A DNA stretch of 64,000 nt, from the NCBI RefSeq assembly GCF_019222765.1, contig NZ_CP078145.1, positions 1,798,001-1,862,000 on the forward strand, read 5' to 3'. Position numbers and translations under genes: made by a program. The notes under the pieces were generated by a model that saw only the letters and a program-made list of their open reading frames with translations, was not told the DNA's origin and did no database searches. Below are positions 1-9,150 of the stretch, in pieces (the first letter of the stretch is position 1; each line of letters opens with the position of its first letter). The stretch is from Nocardia iowensis. GTDB lineage: Bacteria; Actinomycetota; Actinomycetes; Mycobacteriales; Mycobacteriaceae.

Positions 1-1
1 C

Positions 2-475
2 GTCGTGCCGGAGTTGGCCGCCCGCACCGGCCTGCGCACCGACGCGCTCGGCCGTCTCCGCACCGACGAGACGCTGACCAGCATCGACGACGACCGCATC
101 ATCGCGGCCGGTGACGCCGCCGCACCGTCGGGGCAGCCGCTGCGGATGAGCTGCCAAGCCGCCGGACCCCTCGGCGCCCAAGCCGCCGAGACCGTGCTGA
201 GCCGCATCGCAGGCGCGCAGCCCGCCGAGTTGGACGTGGCGTTCGTTGGCTCCGCTGTCAGCCTGGGGCGACGCGCCGCCACCATACAGTTCGCCCGCAA
301 GGACGACACGGCGGTGAACTTCTACGTCGGCGGCCGTCTCGGTGCGCCGCTCAAGGAGGCGGCTTGCAAAGGCACGCTGTGGGGAATCCGCCGAGAAGCC
401 CGCAAGCCGGGCTCGTACGTTTCTCTCAAGGGCGGTGGTAACCGGCTGGTGACCGAGGTCGGCACGAACCCGTGA
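2..475 (+). CDS. C-terminal part of NAD(P)/FAD-dependent oxidoreductase (5' end outside window)
   Basis: The reading frame is open from the window edge, so only the last ~158 residues are seen. Sequence shows a segment ending in IIAAGDAAAP, the second FAD-contacting motif (GD preceded by a beta strand) of the pyridine nucleotide-disulfide/NDH-2-like flavoprotein family, followed by a small C-terminal domain. By family knowledge such proteins move electrons from NAD(P)H to a quinone or other acceptor; the substrate cannot be told from the tail. The stop TGA (473-475) overlaps a GTG codon of a small ORF (GTGA), and a flavodoxin-fold gene follows, so a redox operon is likely. Confidence 0.75.
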   Translation, partial: VVPELAARTGLRTDALGRLRTDETLTSIDDDRIIAAGDAAAPSGQPLRMSCQAAGPLGAQAAETVLSRIAGAQPAELDVAFVGSAVSLGRRAATIQFARKDDTAVNFYVGGRLGAPLKEAACKGTLWGIRREARKPGSYVSLKGGGNRLVTEVGTNP

Positions 476-594
476 CCACCGACGCCGAGCGGTTCACCCT
501 GCCGTTGGCCACGGCCGCCTACGAAAATCTCTACCCCGCAACCGAACCCGACGATCCGCTGCAACGTCAGCCACTGAAAGGAACCCCATCATGA
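472..594 (+). CDS. Possible 40-residue protein translationally coupled to both neighbours
   Basis: A GTG at 472 overlaps the stop of the upstream oxidoreductase (GTGA), and the frame runs 40 codons to a TGA at 592-594 that overlaps the ATG of the flavodoxin gene (ATGA). The predicted peptide starts MTTDAERFTL and ends QRQPLKGTPS; it is acidic and has no signal peptide or membrane segment. I do not recognise the product. It may be a small protein or simply a coupling frame that carries ribosomes to the next gene: the Shine-Dalgarno for the flavodoxin (AAAGGAA, about 577-583) lies inside it. Short length limits confidence. Confidence 0.45.
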   Translation: MTTDAERFTLPLATAAYENLYPATEPDDPLQRQPLKGTPS

Positions 595-1064
595 AGGCAA
601 TCATCGTGTGCACCTCGGTATCTCACGGCAACACCAGGAGGATCGCCGAAGTCATGGGCCAGGTGCTCGACGCCCGTGTCGTCGACCCCGAGGAGGTCGA
701 TATGGCGGAGCTCGCCACCTACGACCTGGTGGGGTTCGGCTCGGGAATCTTCCAGATGTCCTTCCATCCACGACTGCGCCAGTTCGTCCGTTCGCTGCCG
801 AAAGAGCAGCGCCGCAAGGCATTCGTCTTCGCCACCAGCGGCATGCCCGAACCCCGTTTCCGGCGCTACACCCGCTCCTTCGCGCGACTGCTCGAACAAA
901 AGGGCTTCGAAGTAGTCGACACCTTCACCTGCCGCGGCCTCGATACCTGGCTCCCCTTCAAACTCGTCGGCGGCGTCAGCAAGGGGCACCCCGACGCCAC
1001 CGACCTGACCGCCGCCCGCACGTTCGCCAAAAGCCTCCGAGCCCGGATCGGCGCCACGTCCTGA
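591..1064 (+). CDS. Flavodoxin-fold protein
   Basis: 157 residues. The N-terminus (MKAIIVCTSVSHGNTRRIAE) has the beta strand plus phosphate-binding loop (SVSHGNT) that holds FMN phosphate in flavodoxins; a later GFGSGIF segment matches the strand and loop beside the isoalloxazine ring. Length is normal for a short-chain flavodoxin or flavodoxin-like domain. It probably acts as a cytoplasmic one- or two-electron carrier or as an FMN-dependent quinone/protoporphyrinogen-type reductase; these cannot be separated by eye. The gene sits directly after an FAD oxidoreductase with coupled starts, which supports a redox partnership. It converges with the LuxR gene downstream, with 26 bp between them. 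Confidence 0.75.
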   Translation: MKAIIVCTSVSHGNTRRIAEVMGQVLDARVVDPEEVDMAELATYDLVGFGSGIFQMSFHPRLRQFVRSLPKEQRRKAFVFATSGMPEPRFRRYTRSFARLLEQKGFEVVDTFTCRGLDTWLPFKLVGGVSKGHPDATDLTAARTFAKSLRARIGATS

Positions 1065-1090
1065 CTGGTCAGGCCCCAACTGCGGGTCCG

Positions 1091-3766
1091 TTAACGGATA
1101 TTCGGCAGGTCCCTGAGTTGCCTGCGGGAGGTGAGTCCGAGCTTGCGGAAGATGTTGCGCAGGTGGGCGTCTACTGTGCGTGGGCTGAGGAACAGGGTGG
1201 CGGCTACCTCTTTGGACGTGGCGCCGGTGGCGACCAGGCGGGCGATGTGCACCTCTTGCATGGTGAGTTCGTCGTAGGTGTCGGCGGAACGGCTGCGTGC
1301 CACTTCGCCGGTGCCGCGGAGTTCGGCGGCGGCGCGGTGAGCGAATGCCGCCATTCCGATCCCGGACAGGAGATCGTGGGCGGTGCGTAGCTGTTCGCGG
1401 GCGTCACGGCGTCTTCCGTTGCGGCGCAACCATTCCCCGTACAGCAGGTGGGCTCTGGCACGGTAGGGCGCTTCGGGACTTTCGGCTAGATATTCGATCG
1501 CCGCGCGGTAGTCGTCTTCGACGCCGGTGACCAGCGCTCGGGCGTACGCGGTGACGCCGAGACCCATGGGTGTTGCACTGGGCACTGTGCGTTCGGTCAG
1601 GGCTGCCAGCGCTTGCGCAGCCGCGTCGTGCTCGCCGCAGCGGATCGCCGCCTCCACCAGCTCGGGCAGCGCGATCCCGGCGAGGAAGAGATCCCCTGGC
1701 GCGGTGGCCTGTCGGGCGGCGGCCAGCGCGGCCGGGTAGTTCGCCAGTCCGTTGTGCAGCACGGCCGTCGCCCAGTGGACGTTGGCGATCATCAGGCCGG
1801 TAGTCGTTGCGGTCAGCGCCTTTTCGAAGAGCTTCGACGCCTCCTCGGCGTCACCGCGCATCGCGGCCAGGTGTAGTCGCGGGTACAGCGCTGGCGCGTC
1901 ACCGAAAGCGTCGGCGATCGCCTCCTCCTCGGCGATGGCCGACATCGCTTGTCCGAAGTCGCCGGTGAGCACGGCGGCGGTGGCCACCTGGGTCAGCCCG
2001 AGGCGCAGCGCGAGCGGCGCCCCGCTGTCGCGGCCGGTCTTCATCAGCCACTCGGTGACGGCCGTGTGCGCCGCACCATCCCAGAGTTCGGCGGCGAGCA
2101 TGGCGGCCAGCGCGGGCCGTCGAGTCCACATCGAAGTCTCGGCGAGGATCCGGCGCAGCAGGGGAACGGCGGCGCGGTGTCCCTCGGTGGTCAATCGGAC
2201 CAGTGCGTCGAGCAGGTCCGGTGGCTGTGGTGCCTGCGGCGCCGAGCGCGCCTCGGTGACCACGGTGTCCATCACGCCGCTTGCGCGGCCGACGACGAGC
2301 CCCATTTCCAGTGCGTCCAGGAAGCATTCGCGTGCCTGCGCCGGATCGAGGCCGACCAGGCGACGCGCCGCGCGCAGCATGAACGCCGACCCGTCGCGGT
2401 GACTGTGCCGCACGAAGGCGATCCGCCCGTGTAGCAGCTCGACTTTCGCGTCGGTGAGCTCGTCCGTGGTTTCGACGGTGGTGAGCAACTCGGCCGCCGC
2501 GTCGGTGTCGCCCGCGTCGAGCCTGGCCGACACCGCCGCGAGCGTGCGTTCGGCCCGCAGGCCGGGGTCGAGCGAGAACGCCGCCGCTCGCTCGAGGAAC
2601 GCGGCGGCCGCCGCCACACCGCCGCGTGCCTGGGCACGGGACGCCGACCGTGCCAGCTCCGCCGCGAGCTCGTCGTCCGGTCCGGAGCTGCCTTGGGCCC
2701 GGTGCCAGATCCGCCGGTCCGGGTCGAGATCCGGATCGGTGACGTCGGCCAGCGCGCGGTGAACGCGGTAGCGCTCGTGCGGTTTCGCGGCCCGGTAGAC
2801 GGCGGAGCGCGCCAGCGGGTGGCAGAAGCGCACCCGGGTGGCGAACTCGGCCAGCCCGGACGCTTCGGCGGCGGGGGCGCTGGTCGTCACGTCGATGCCG
2901 AGCAGCTGCGCGGCAGGCCACAGCAGGCCGGGGTCACCGGTCGGGTCGGCACTGGCCACGATCAGCAGCAGTTGGGCGGCCGCGGGCAGCTCGGCCAGCC
3001 TGACTTGGAAGCCGCGTTCGATCCGGTTCGGCAACGACGCCGCGTCGGGGAGGGCGAAGCCGCCCGCCTTCGGTAATTCGAGCAGGGCCAGCGGGTTTCC
3101 GCGTGCCTCGGCCAGGATGCGGTAGCGCACCTGCTCGTCGAGCGTGCTGACGCTCGCCGCTGCCAGCAGCGCCCGCGCGTCCGCGTCGCGTAGCCCTTCG
3201 ATCGGCAGGCCGGGCAGTTCGTCCAGCCGCTCTTCGGAATTCATCGTGCGGGCCGCGAAGACCATCGCGACGGGTTCCGAGGTGATACGGCGAGCGAGGA
3301 ATGTCAAGGCCTTCGACGACGCGTCGTCGAGCCACTGGGCGTCATCGATCAGACACAGCAACGGGTTTCGCTCGGTCGCGCTGGTCAGTAGCTCCAGCGT
3401 CGCGAGGCCGATCCGGAACAGGTCGGGTGTGCCGGTGGCCAGTCCGAATGCGACCTGGAGTGCTTCACGATGCCGAGCGGACAGTTCGTCGAGGTGTCCG
3501 AGCACCGGCGCGCACAGCTGGTGCAGGGCGGCGAACGGCAGCTCGGTCTCGAACTCCGACCCGGACGCCGCGATGACCCGGAAGTCGGCCGCACTCGCCC
3601 GAATGTGGTTCAGCAGAGCACTCTTTCCGATGCCTGGCTCGCCACGCAACACCAGTGCGCCACCGTTGCCCGTGCGGGCAGCATCGACCAGTTCGTCCAG
3701 GCACCGGATCTCGTTGTTTCTGCCCACCAGCGGTCGCACGCACCGAACGTTAGGCGAACATCCCAT
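1091..3766 (-). CDS. Large LuxR-family (LAL) transcriptional regulator with ATPase domain
   Basis: 891 residues, the usual size for LAL regulators. The N-terminal AAA/STAND-type ATPase carries the Walker A motif RGEPGIGKSALL (about residues 41-52) and a Walker B-like LLCLIDDAQW. A long helical TPR-like middle region rich in Ala/Leu follows. The C-terminal LuxR helix-turn-helix includes EVAATLFLSPRTVDAHLRN, within the last 60 residues. Family knowledge: these proteins activate biosynthetic or catabolic operons in response to an effector and ATP. ATG 3766 is the longest start; an in-frame GTG at 3739 (before RPLVGR) would remove nine residues and begin closer to the conserved domain. The target is unknown; the convergent flavodoxin and the downstream hydrolase are the closest candidates. 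Confidence 0.9.
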   Translation of the reverse strand: MGCSPNVRCVRPLVGRNNEIRCLDELVDAARTGNGGALVLRGEPGIGKSALLNHIRASAADFRVIAASGSEFETELPFAALHQLCAPVLGHLDELSARHREALQVAFGLATGTPDLFRIGLATLELLTSATERNPLLCLIDDAQWLDDASSKALTFLARRITSEPVAMVFAARTMNSEERLDELPGLPIEGLRDADARALLAAASVSTLDEQVRYRILAEARGNPLALLELPKAGGFALPDAASLPNRIERGFQVRLAELPAAAQLLLIVASADPTGDPGLLWPAAQLLGIDVTTSAPAAEASGLAEFATRVRFCHPLARSAVYRAAKPHERYRVHRALADVTDPDLDPDRRIWHRAQGSSGPDDELAAELARSASRAQARGGVAAAAAFLERAAAFSLDPGLRAERTLAAVSARLDAGDTDAAAELLTTVETTDELTDAKVELLHGRIAFVRHSHRDGSAFMLRAARRLVGLDPAQARECFLDALEMGLVVGRASGVMDTVVTEARSAPQAPQPPDLLDALVRLTTEGHRAAVPLLRRILAETSMWTRRPALAAMLAAELWDGAAHTAVTEWLMKTGRDSGAPLALRLGLTQVATAAVLTGDFGQAMSAIAEEEAIADAFGDAPALYPRLHLAAMRGDAEEASKLFEKALTATTTGLMIANVHWATAVLHNGLANYPAALAAARQATAPGDLFLAGIALPELVEAAIRCGEHDAAAQALAALTERTVPSATPMGLGVTAYARALVTGVEDDYRAAIEYLAESPEAPYRARAHLLYGEWLRRNGRRRDAREQLRTAHDLLSGIGMAAFAHRAAAELRGTGEVARSRSADTYDELTMQEVHIARLVATGATSKEVAATLFLSPRTVDAHLRNIFRKLGLTSRRQLRDLPNIR

Positions 3767-3966
3767 CTTTCGCGCACGTGGTCGATGCGTGCGATCTGCC
3801 GACGCCTGCGGACCGGTGTCGGCAGGGCGCTCTCAATAGGTCAACGCAACACTTGATTCCCACGACGAATCGGGGATGTGGTGCGTGATGACCAGAACAG
3901 CGGTATCCGAAGCACATCGTGCGTCAGCTTGCCCGAGCAGCGTTGTCCGACCGCGCTCAGTGCGGC

Positions 3967-4779
3967 TCAGGAGGCGTGGACGCCGGTGAAGGACAGCAGG
4001 ATTCGGGCGGTTCGAGTGGGATTCTCGATCGGGGGTGAGTGGCCGGTGCCCGGCACGGTTACCACAGTCGCACCGGGAACGGCGCGGTACTCGGCGGCGG
4101 ATGAGGACCGCCACCTGAGATCCTCCTCGCCGAAGATCACCAGCAGCGGTTTTCCGAGGGGCGACAGCCGTTCCGGGAGCCCTTGTTCGTTCAGATACGC
4201 GCGGACGGCATAAGAGGTCGCGCCGAACACGCGTAAGTCCATGTCGCGCACCTGATCCAGGAACGGTTGCGGGATCTGATACCCCGGGGCGAACCCGGAG
4301 GCGGCGACCGAGCGGAGCTGCTCGTCGGTGAAATTCGGCCACTGCCGCGGGTCGATGGCGGCCTCCTCCCCGAGGTAGGCGGACATGTTGGGGCCGGAGT
4401 TGATCAGCACGAGTGCGGTCACCAGGTCGGGTCGTTGCTCGGCAAGGGCTGCGGCAACCACCCCGCCGCTGGAATGGCCGACCACGAAGGCATGCTCGAC
4501 ACCGAGCCGGTCCAGGACCGCGCCCGCCCGGCGAGCCTGGTCAGGGACGGTGTAGCTCGCGTCGACCGGTTTGGCCGACCGACCACACCCGAGCAGGTCG
4601 ATCCGGATGACCCGGTGGGATCCGGTCAGCAGCGCAACCATCGGCTCCCACGAACGGGCCGACGCGGCGGTCCCATGGATGAGCAGGAGTGCGGGTGCGT
4701 CGCGGCGGCCGTCCTGGCACACGTGGATCTCACCGTCGTCCAGCGACAGGATCGACGATTCGCTATTGAAAACTGTCAT
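3967..4779 (-). CDS. Alpha/beta-fold hydrolase
   Basis: 270 residues from ATG 4779. An upstream in-frame start at 4821 would add 14 residues and leave only 36 bp to the divergent AraC gene, so I prefer 4779. Visible features: the oxyanion-hole motif LLIHGTAA, the nucleophile elbow VVGHSSGG (Ser), an acidic residue in VIFGEEDLRW and the catalytic His in VPGTGHSPP. This is a complete Ser-Asp-His set. Likely an esterase, lactonase or C-C bond hydrolase acting in the cytosol, since there is no signal peptide; the substrate is unknown. The gene is divergent from an AraC regulator, which probably controls it. Confidence 0.85.
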   Translation of the reverse strand: MTVFNSESSILSLDDGEIHVCQDGRRDAPALLLIHGTAASARSWEPMVALLTGSHRVIRIDLLGCGRSAKPVDASYTVPDQARRAGAVLDRLGVEHAFVVGHSSGGVVAAALAEQRPDLVTALVLINSGPNMSAYLGEEAAIDPRQWPNFTDEQLRSVAASGFAPGYQIPQPFLDQVRDMDLRVFGATSYAVRAYLNEQGLPERLSPLGKPLLVIFGEEDLRWRSSSAAEYRAVPGATVVTVPGTGHSPPIENPTRTARILLSFTGVHAS

Positions 4780-4857
4780 GTACGCACTGTCCCCGCCGGT
4801 GGATGCCGGTGGATTGGACAAATGTTTGCCTCAGCCCGGCGTGCGTAGCATGGCGCC
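4780..4857. promoter_or_regulatory. Divergent promoter region between hydrolase and AraC regulator
   Basis: This 78-bp gap separates two divergent genes and so must carry, or overlap, both promoters unless one lies inside a coding region. I see no convincing inverted repeat. Assignment is by position only. Confidence 0.4.
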
Positions 4858-5730
4858 ATGGGGTCCGACCGGGATGACGTGTTGTGGGATATCGCGTGCC
4901 CCAAGCAATCCAGCCGCGTGCCCGGGATAACCATGGCCGGGTTCGGCGATCGGGGCATCACCCCGCCCAGCATCCGGCTGATCCCACACCCGGCCGTGAC
5001 CCTGCTGCTCGTGTTGGACGGCACGATTGCTGTGGAAGACGCAACCGGTCACCAACGGCGGGGCAGCTTCGTCACCGGACTCGGGTTCGGCGAAACCATC
5101 CATGGACTGCGGGCACAGACCTTCGAGTGCCTGCAGGTGCGCATGTCACCCGTGGTCGCACACGCGGTTCTGGGTGCCGCCGCCGAGCTGGACAACGCCG
5201 TGGTGACCCTCGACGACCTCTGGGGTCGGCAGGCTGCACAGCTCACTGAGCAACTGGGTGCCCTCCCCTCCTGGGAGGAGCGCTTCGCATGGACCGACGC
5301 CTGGCTCGCCCGACGCTGCGCGGCGGCGCCGCGAGTAGACCCGGAGGTGGCCTGGGCTTGGCACCGAATCACTGCTACCCACGGCATGATCCGCATCGAG
5401 CACCTTGCGGCCGAACTAGGCTGGTCCCGGCTACGCCTGTGGTCCCGGTTCCATGCACAGATCGGCCTCCCACCCAAACGCGCCGCGAAGCTGGTCCGCT
5501 TCGACCACGCCGTCCACAACCTGGTCGCGGGCCAAGACGCCGCCGGAGTCGCGGCCGATCGCGGCTACACAGACCAGTCCCACCTACACCGAGATATCGC
5601 GGCATTCACCGGTTTGACCCCCGCGACCGTGGTGGACGAACCGTTCCTCGCGGTCGACGACCTAGCATGGGGTTGGCCAGGACCGCCGACCACTCGCCCA
5701 CGCCGCCCACCGCGAAAATGCCTTGGCTGA
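4858..5730 (+). CDS. AraC-family transcriptional regulator
   Basis: 290 residues. The N-terminal ~150 residues form a cupin-like sensor region of the type found in actinobacterial AraC proteins (RLIPHPAVTLLLVLDGTI). The C-terminal ~100 residues carry the double helix-turn-helix: IRIEHLAAELGWSRLRLWSR for the first and GVAADRGYTDQSHLHRDI for the second, followed by FTGLTPATVV, which matches the usual F-x-G-x-(S/T)-P ending. It probably regulates the divergent hydrolase. The stop is followed 28 bp later by the start of the phosphatase-like gene, which may be cotranscribed. Confidence 0.88.
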   Translation: MGSDRDDVLWDIACPKQSSRVPGITMAGFGDRGITPPSIRLIPHPAVTLLLVLDGTIAVEDATGHQRRGSFVTGLGFGETIHGLRAQTFECLQVRMSPVVAHAVLGAAAELDNAVVTLDDLWGRQAAQLTEQLGALPSWEERFAWTDAWLARRCAAAPRVDPEVAWAWHRITATHGMIRIEHLAAELGWSRLRLWSRFHAQIGLPPKRAAKLVRFDHAVHNLVAGQDAAGVAADRGYTDQSHLHRDIAAFTGLTPATVVDEPFLAVDDLAWGWPGPPTTRPRRPPRKCLG

Positions 5731-5758
5731 ACAAACTTTCGCTTCTACCCTCCCCCCA

Positions 5759-6265
5759 ATGACCCAAGCGTCGTCCCTCGAATTCGTGCATCTCGGTCGG
5801 GGCGCCCTCGCTGTCACGCACCGGCCGAAGGTCAAGCTGCTGCCTGCGATGCGGGCCGCAGGCGTGACGCATCTGGTCACGCTGCTGTCCAGACGCGAGG
5901 GTGCGCTGATGGTAGGAACTGCTGCCAAAGCCGCTGGGCTGGAGTGGATCTGGGTGGAGATTGCCAATGGCAGGCAGCCGCCGCCCGCCTGCCGGCACGA
6001 AATCGTCGCGGCTCTGACGATGTTGGCCGAACTCCTCGACGACGGCGCGGAAGTGGTCATCCACTGTTCGGCGGGCATACACCGCACCGGGATGTTCACC
6101 TACGCACTACTGCGCACCTGCGGCCTCGACCCCGACGAGTCGATGGACGTCCTGGCGCGGTTGCGTGCCGCCACTGCCGCAGGAGTCGGCGCGGAACGCC
6201 TTGCCTGGACCGAGCAGCTATCGAAGGCAGCTCGCGACCGACTGGACAACCCACCACAGCACTGA
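5759..6265 (+). CDS. Protein tyrosine phosphatase-like protein
   Basis: 168 residues from ATG 5759; a TTG at 5723 inside the end of the preceding gene gives a longer but less likely form. The signature is VIHCSAGIHRTGM, an exact HCx5R phosphatase loop with Cys nucleophile and Arg, followed by the Thr-Gly of dual-specificity phosphatases. Upstream VTLLSRREGA and WVEIANGRQPP occupy the places of the substrate-entry and general-acid segments, although a clear WPD motif is not seen. Size fits a compact cysteine phosphatase. Possible substrates are phosphotyrosine, phosphothreonine or a phosphorylated small molecule. No signal peptide. Confidence 0.8.
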   Translation: MTQASSLEFVHLGRGALAVTHRPKVKLLPAMRAAGVTHLVTLLSRREGALMVGTAAKAAGLEWIWVEIANGRQPPPACRHEIVAALTMLAELLDDGAEVVIHCSAGIHRTGMFTYALLRTCGLDPDESMDVLARLRAATAAGVGAERLAWTEQLSKAARDRLDNPPQH

Positions 6266-6437
6266 CGGTGTCGGCTTGGAAGGCAATGCACCGCTCGGAA
6301 CTCTTCGGCCGCAGCCTGCGCGAGGTCCTCAGCACCAGTGCAGATATCGGTGATTTCTGCCGACGCGAGCCCCGCAGCGTCGCTGCGAATCTTGCGGCAT
6401 GACGTCCTTCGGCATCTCGTCCAGCATCTGGCGCCCT

Positions 6438-6454
6438 ATGTCACTTAGTGACAT
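6438..6454. promoter_or_regulatory. 17-bp perfect palindrome, candidate TetR operator
   Basis: ATGTCACT-T-AGTGACAT is a perfect inverted repeat with 8-bp arms and a one-base centre, 55 bp upstream of the chosen GTG of the TetR gene. Size and position are typical of a self-regulating TetR operator. The 171 bp before it (6266-6437) contain nothing I can support. Confidence 0.6.
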
Positions 6455-6460
6455 ACTGGC

Positions 6461-6506
6461 GTTTAGTGTCGACAAGAGAGGATGTTTAGTGTCGACAAGA
6501 GAGGAT
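6461..6506 (+). repeat. Perfect 23-bp tandem duplication at the TetR 5' end
   Basis: The 23-bp unit GTTTAGTGTCGACAAGAGAG plus GAT occurs twice head to tail at 6461-6483 and 6484-6506, without a mismatch. Each copy contains the 8-bp palindrome TGTCGACA and an AGAGAGGA Shine-Dalgarno. The second copy's Shine-Dalgarno is correctly placed for GTG 6510. The first copy's places an ATG at 6482, which opens a 12-codon frame overlapping the real start. Confidence 0.9.
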
Positions 6507-6509
6507 TCA

Positions 6510-7163
6510 GTGGCTGACGCGACGACCGAGTCTCGACCGGGAGGGATGAGTGAGCAGCGGCGCAGGCGCATCCGCCTGGAGATCTCCCGCGAGGCTGCGC
6601 GCCTGTTCTGGAACCAGGGCGTGGCCGCGACCAGCGGCGAGCAGATCGCGGAGGCGGTCGGGTTGTCGGTGCGCACCATCTGGCGGCACTTTCGCACCAA
6701 GGAAAGCTGTGCCGAGCCGATCGTGACCAAGGGTGTCGAATGGTTCGTCGAGGCATTGCGCCGCTGGCCCCCGCAGCTCTCCCTGGAAGAGCATTTCGCC
6801 GAGGTGCGGGCAACGATCCGCCGCACGCCGGAGGAGTCGGCCGATGACCTGGCCGGGGTGCAGTTGATCATCCTGGCCGAGACGGAGCCTGCGATCCGAT
6901 CGGCCTGGCTGATGGCGTGCGATCAGATAGAGCGCGAGCTGGTCGCGATCATCGCGAGCCGACTGCGCCGCCCGCTCGATGATGTCGAGGTGCGCAGGCA
7001 CGCGGCCGCGGCAACCGCCGCTATCCGGGTGCTCAACGAGGCCTTCAGCCCCGCCGTTCTGGCGGGTGACGATCTCACCGAGATCCCCGAACCCTTCGAA
7101 GCCATGGCACGCGCGGTGCGCGTCGCCACCAGTGGGGTTGTCGGCGACCCCGTCGAGTTCTGA
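6510..7163 (+). CDS. TetR-family transcriptional regulator
   Basis: 217 residues from GTG 6510. An ATG at 6399 would add 37 residues translated from the tandem repeat and palindrome region, so it is rejected; AGAGAGGA lies 5-6 bases before GTG 6510. The N-terminal TetR helix-turn-helix is clear (TSGEQIAEAVGLSVRTIWRH), followed by an alpha-helical ligand domain with a conserved-looking WLMACDQIEREL segment. It probably binds the palindrome at 6438-6454 and represses itself and the peptidase gene, whose start is 7 bp after this stop. The ligand is unknown. Confidence 0.9.
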   Translation: MADATTESRPGGMSEQRRRRIRLEISREAARLFWNQGVAATSGEQIAEAVGLSVRTIWRHFRTKESCAEPIVTKGVEWFVEALRRWPPQLSLEEHFAEVRATIRRTPEESADDLAGVQLIILAETEPAIRSAWLMACDQIERELVAIIASRLRRPLDDVEVRRHAAAATAAIRVLNEAFSPAVLAGDDLTEIPEPFEAMARAVRVATSGVVGDPVEF

Positions 7164-7170
7164 AAGCGGT

Positions 7171-9096
7171 ATGGACATGGCGTTACCCGAATTCGTTTCG
7201 GTAGAGGACCTTTTCAGCCCGCCCGTCCGCGCGGCGGCATCGATCTCGCCGGACGGTAAACGGATCGCCTATCTGGCGCCCTGGCAGAACCGGCTGAATG
7301 TGTGGGTGCAGGACCTCGACTCGGCCGAGGAACCGCGCTGCGTGACCGCCGACGGCAACCGCAGCATTTACGACTTCCACTGGACCGACGATCCCCGGTG
7401 GCTGCTCTACGCCCAGGACGACAACGGCGACGAGAACTGGCATCTGTACCGCGTCGACCTGTGGCACCCGGATGCCGCTGCGGTCGATCTCACCCCGTTC
7501 CCCGGCGCGATGATGCTGAGCCTTGATCTGCCCCGCGGTCGGCCCGGCACCGCGATCGTCACGCTGAACAGCAGGAAGGTCGAGGAGTTCGATCTCTACG
7601 AACTCGACATCGCCACCGGCGAATTGACGATGCTCGTGCCGAACCCGGGTCGCGTCGGTGGCTGGAAGGTGAGCCACAACGGTGACCTGTTCGCCTGGTC
7701 GATGACCGACGACGGCGACATCGAATTGGCGCAATGGGACAGTGCCACAGGCACATTGCGCCGAGTCGCGGTATGGGACGGCGCCGACTATCCGATGGGT
7801 GTCTCGCCGATTCAGATCACGCCGGACGGCACCGGGGCGTGGGTCGGTTCCAATCGGGACACCGACCGGACGCGGCTGGCCCGTATCGACCTGACCACCG
7901 GGCAGGAGACCGAGGTCGACAGCCACCCGAGCTTCGACCTCGATTCCTCGTCGCCGCTCATCCTCGGCCGACGGACCGGAAAGCTCATCGGGGCACGCTA
8001 TCTCGGCGAACGACAGGTCATCCACCCCTTGGACCCGCACTTCGCCACGGTGCTGGCGAACTTGACGAAGCTGTCTGACGGCGACATCGGCGCACTGTCC
8101 TCGGACGACAGCGGGCAGCGGTGGATCGTCGGCTTCGAGCACGACCGGGACCCGGGCGTCACCTACTACTACGACCACGCCACGGGCGAGAGCCGGCTGC
8201 TGTTCCGGCCGTATCCCCATCTGAATCCCGAATCGCTCGCGCCGATGACACCGGTCACGATCCCGGCGCGCGACGGGCTCAGTCTCCCTTCGTATCTCAC
8301 GCTGCCGGTCGGCGTGCAGCCGAAGGGGTTGCCGTTGGTGCTGGTGGTGCACGGCGGTCCGTGGACGCGGGACCGGTGGGGGTTCGACGGGGCAGCGCAA
8401 TTGCTGGCCAATCGGGGATACGCGGTGTTGCAGATGAACTTTCGCGGATCGACCGGTTACGGCAAGGCGTTCGTCAAGGCCGCCATCGGGGAGTTCGCCG
8501 CCAAGATGCACGACGATCTCATCGACGGCGTGGCGTGGGCGGTCGAGCGGGGGTACGCCGATCCGGATCGCGTCGCCATCTTCGGCGGCTCCTACGGCGG
8601 TTACGCGTCATTGGTCGGTGTCACCTTCACCCCGGACGTCTTCGCCGCTGCCATCGACTACTGCGGTATTTCGAATCTGGCGAACTTCATGCGGACCATG
8701 CCCGTGTTCTCCCGGCCCTTCATGACCAACAACTGGTACCTGTTCGTCGGGGATCCCGACGATCCGCAGCAGGAGGCGGACATGCTGGCTCGCTCGCCGA
8801 TCACCCGGGTCGATCAGATCCGCACGCCGCTGCTGGTGATCCAGGGCGCCAACGACGTTCGCGTCGTGCAAGCCGAATCCGACAACCTCGTCGAGGCGCT
8901 GCGGGCCCGGGGCGTCGAGGTCGAGTACCTGATCAGAGACGACGAAGGCCACGGCTTCGTGAATCCGGAGAACGTCATCGACCTGTTCCACGCGGTCGAG
9001 CGCTTCCTCGCTCAACACCTTGGCGGTCGCGAGATCCCCGGCCACCGGAGAACGGCCGCGAACGACGTGGCCTGCGCAGCGGAACCTGCCACCTAG
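7171..9096 (+). CDS. S9 (prolyl oligopeptidase-type) serine peptidase
   Basis: 641 residues from ATG 7171; a second in-frame ATG lies at 7177. The N-terminal ~390 residues form a beta-propeller of repeated strands ([34 protein letters not shown] and similar), which in this family gates access of peptides. The C-terminal alpha/beta hydrolase domain has the oxyanion motif HGGPWTRD, the nucleophile elbow [10 protein letters not shown] (Ser474), Asp562 in GANDVRV and His594 in DEGHGF. No signal peptide is seen, so it is probably cytosolic. Likely role: hydrolysis of oligopeptides or acyl-peptides. It follows the TetR gene by 7 bp and is probably under its control. Confidence 0.92.
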   Translation: MDMALPEFVSVEDLFSPPVRAAASISPDGKRIAYLAPWQNRLNVWVQDLDSAEEPRCVTADGNRSIYDFHWTDDPRWLLYAQDDNGDENWHLYRVDLWHPDAAAVDLTPFPGAMMLSLDLPRGRPGTAIVTLNSRKVEEFDLYELDIATGELTMLVPNPGRVGGWKVSHNGDLFAWSMTDDGDIELAQWDSATGTLRRVAVWDGADYPMGVSPIQITPDGTGAWVGSNRDTDRTRLARIDLTTGQETEVDSHPSFDLDSSSPLILGRRTGKLIGARYLGERQVIHPLDPHFATVLANLTKLSDGDIGALSSDDSGQRWIVGFEHDRDPGVTYYYDHATGESRLLFRPYPHLNPESLAPMTPVTIPARDGLSLPSYLTLPVGVQPKGLPLVLVVHGGPWTRDRWGFDGAAQLLANRGYAVLQMNFRGSTGYGKAFVKAAIGEFAAKMHDDLIDGVAWAVERGYADPDRVAIFGGSYGGYASLVGVTFTPDVFAAAIDYCGISNLANFMRTMPVFSRPFMTNNWYLFVGDPDDPQQEADMLARSPITRVDQIRTPLLVIQGANDVRVVQAESDNLVEALRARGVEVEYLIRDDEGHGFVNPENVIDLFHAVERFLAQHLGGREIPGHRRTAANDVACAAEPAT

Positions 9097-9150
9097 GCGA
9101 CAGCGCCCACCCGGCGCAACCAGTCGGCGAAAAGAACGAAAGGACATGAC

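Noticed and set aside
1065..1100. CTGAC-TG-GTCAG and CCGTTAACGG palindromes at the flavodoxin/LuxR convergence as a terminator
   Set aside because: The stems are only five bases with a two-base loop, or loop-free, so a stable RNA hairpin is not supported.
6399..6509. Extended N-terminus of the TetR regulator from ATG 6399
   Set aside because: The extension would translate the palindrome and both tandem repeat units; GTG 6510 has the good Shine-Dalgarno and matches family length.
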